From Diaphorobacter aerolatus (lineage in GTDB: Bacteria; Pseudomonadota; Gammaproteobacteria; Burkholderiales; Burkholderiaceae_C): a DNA stretch of 64,000 nucleotides. Numbering within the stretch: position 1 is the stretch's first letter; each line of letters starts with the position of its first letter. The translations under genes and the position numbers were made by a program. Positions 63,235-64,000 of the stretch are shown here, piece by piece. Location: the NCBI RefSeq assembly GCF_014489535.1, contig NZ_CP060783.1, forward strand, positions 2,480,001-2,544,000, in the 5' to 3' direction. The notes below the pieces were generated by a model. The model saw only the letters and a program-made list of their open reading frames with translations. It searched no databases and was not told the origin of the DNA.

Positions 63235-64000
63235 ATGAAGCTTCACATGAGTACGTCGTCCCCCACCGGCACCGAAGCCCAGACGCGCAATCGCCGCGCG
63301 CTGCTCAAAACCCTGGGCACTGCCGTCGGCTTGACGAGCCCGGCGCTGCGCGCATTCGCCGCCACCCCGCCTGCGCCCAACGAGAAAAAAATCACGCTGC
63401 CATTCGCCAATGGCGAGCGCGAACTGTTGGCTTTTCCCGAAAAGCGCCCGCTGATCGTGCTGACCAGCCGTCCGCCGCAGCTCGAAACGCCGTTCGACAT
63501 ATTCAACGCCGGACTGCTCACGCCCAATGATGCGTTCTTCGTGCGCTACCACTGGAGCGGCATTCCCACCGACATCAAGGCGGCGGATTTCCGCGTAAAG
63601 ATCTCCGGTCTGGTCGATGCGGCGCTCGATCTTTCGCTGGATGATCTGAAAAAGCTCGGCGCGCCGATAAGCCTGGTGGCGGCCCACCAGTGTTCGGGCA
63701 ACAGCCGGGGCTTCTTCGAGCCACGCGCCAACGGCGGGCAGCTCGGACATGGTGCGATGGGCAACGCCAAATGGACGGGCGTGTCGCTCAAGCGCGTGCT
63801 GGAAAAAGCGGGCGTCAAAAAAGGGGCCGTCCAGGTCAGCTTCAACGGCATGGACAAACCGCCAATCGAGGGCGGCCCGGATTTCGTGAAGGCGCTCGAC
63901 ATCGATCACGCGATGGATGGCGAGGTCATGCTCGCGTGGGCGATGAACGACAAGGATTTGCCCATGCTCAATGGCTATCCGCTGCGCCTGATCGTGCCGG
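63235..64000 (+). CDS. Tat-exported sulfite oxidase, molybdopterin subunit (partial, SorA-like)
   Basis: At least 255 residues; runs off the right edge. N-terminus TRNRRALLKTLGTAVGLT is a twin-arginine signal. The molybdopterin domain follows: SRPPQLETPFDIFNAGLLTP NDAFFVRYHWSGIP, FRVKISGLVDAALDLSLDDL and the Mo-ligand Cys in VAAHQCSGNSRGFFEPR (about residue 153). It should oxidise sulfite, or a related substrate, in the periplasm. Start at the ATG at 63235 with GGAG 7 bases before. A cytochrome c subunit gene would be expected beyond the edge. Confidence 0.9.
   Translation, partial: MKLHMSTSSPTGTEAQTRNRRALLKTLGTAVGLTSPALRAFAATPPAPNEKKITLPFANGERELLAFPEKRPLIVLTSRPPQLETPFDIFNAGLLTPNDAFFVRYHWSGIPTDIKAADFRVKISGLVDAALDLSLDDLKKLGAPISLVAAHQCSGNSRGFFEPRANGGQLGHGAMGNAKWTGVSLKRVLEKAGVKKGAVQVSFNGMDKPPIEGGPDFVKALDIDHAMDGEVMLAWAMNDKDLPMLNGYPLRLIVP

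Overview
The window looks like a chromosomal segment of a GC-rich betaproteobacterium, most probably Comamonadaceae (Burkholderiales). This rests on the gene complement and protein character rather than a database match. The supporting features are an S10 ribosomal operon that stops after rpsQ at a strong terminator instead of continuing into rplN, a regulatory PTS (mannose-type EIIA, HPr, EI) with no sugar permease nearby, ybeD-lipB-lipA next to the atp operon, an Mla/Mce lipid transporter with a STAS-like domain fused to the permease, and gatCAB divergent from mreBCD-mrdA. The genus cannot be fixed from the sequence alone. I see no rRNA, tRNA, CRISPR array, integrase or transposase.

Layout. 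1-1.5 kb: start of the atp operon on the minus strand (atpI, atpB, atpE). 1.8-3.8 kb: ybeD, lipB, lipA (lipoate synthesis). 3.9-6.4 kb: manX-type EIIA, ptsH, ptsI. 6.5-11.2 kb: a lipoprotein, a TlpA-type thioredoxin, cytochrome c', cytochrome b561, an acetyltransferase, a degenerate SDR and a peroxiredoxin. 11.3-21.5 kb: one long minus-strand translation cluster, rpsL-rpsG-fusA-tuf-rpsJ-rplC-rplD-rplW-rplB-rpsS-rplV-rpsC-rplP-rpmC-rpsQ, with promoters visible upstream of rpsL and rplC. 21.8-29.9 kb: D,D-carboxypeptidase, hydrolase, 2Fe-2S ferredoxin, VanZ-like protein, HemJ, M48 lipoprotein peptidase, HemB, CorA and dienelactone hydrolase. 30.1-35.6 kb: FabG-like SDR, MarC, then creB-creC-creD and a small coupled gene, with an exact CreB box before creD. 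35.6-38.9 kb: hemerythrin, methionine aminopeptidase, a Cys-repeat periplasmic protein, a 65-residue ORF and CysH. 39-42.7 kb: the Mla-type lipid transporter. 43.1-53.3 kb: a GMC oxidoreductase, two secreted proteins sharing an unnamed domain, a TauE/SafE permease, arginase, a polar amino-acid ABC transporter and a DMT exporter. 53.4-57.9 kb: mreB-mreC-mreD-mrdA (rod shape). 58.4-61.8 kb: gatC-gatA-gatB. 61.8-62.5 kb: a stack of palindromic and direct repeats. 62.5-64 kb: a YcxB-like membrane protein and a Tat-exported sulfite oxidase cut by the window edge.

Sequence quality. At least 17 reading-frame breaks occur across the window, including in essential single-copy genes (fusA, rpsG, gatB, mreC, mreD). 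All but one are repaired by restoring one base to a G or C run of 3-5, and the last by one base in a GCC-rich stretch. I treat these as consensus errors, annotate the full genes as intact CDS, and give the run that is short. Gene coordinates are therefore one or two bases short of true codon multiples in those entries.

The least ordinary content is the paired secreted proteins at 44.9-46.4 and 52.4-53.3 kb, whose three copies of a Trp...GRG...ATF domain I cannot assign to a named family. Next are the CreB-box-controlled creD with its coupled small gene, the repeat stack after gatB, the recurrent GGGCCTGTTCAC element at gene ends, and a gene-free stretch at 46.4-47.0 kb with NtrC-like palindromes and an orphan terminator.
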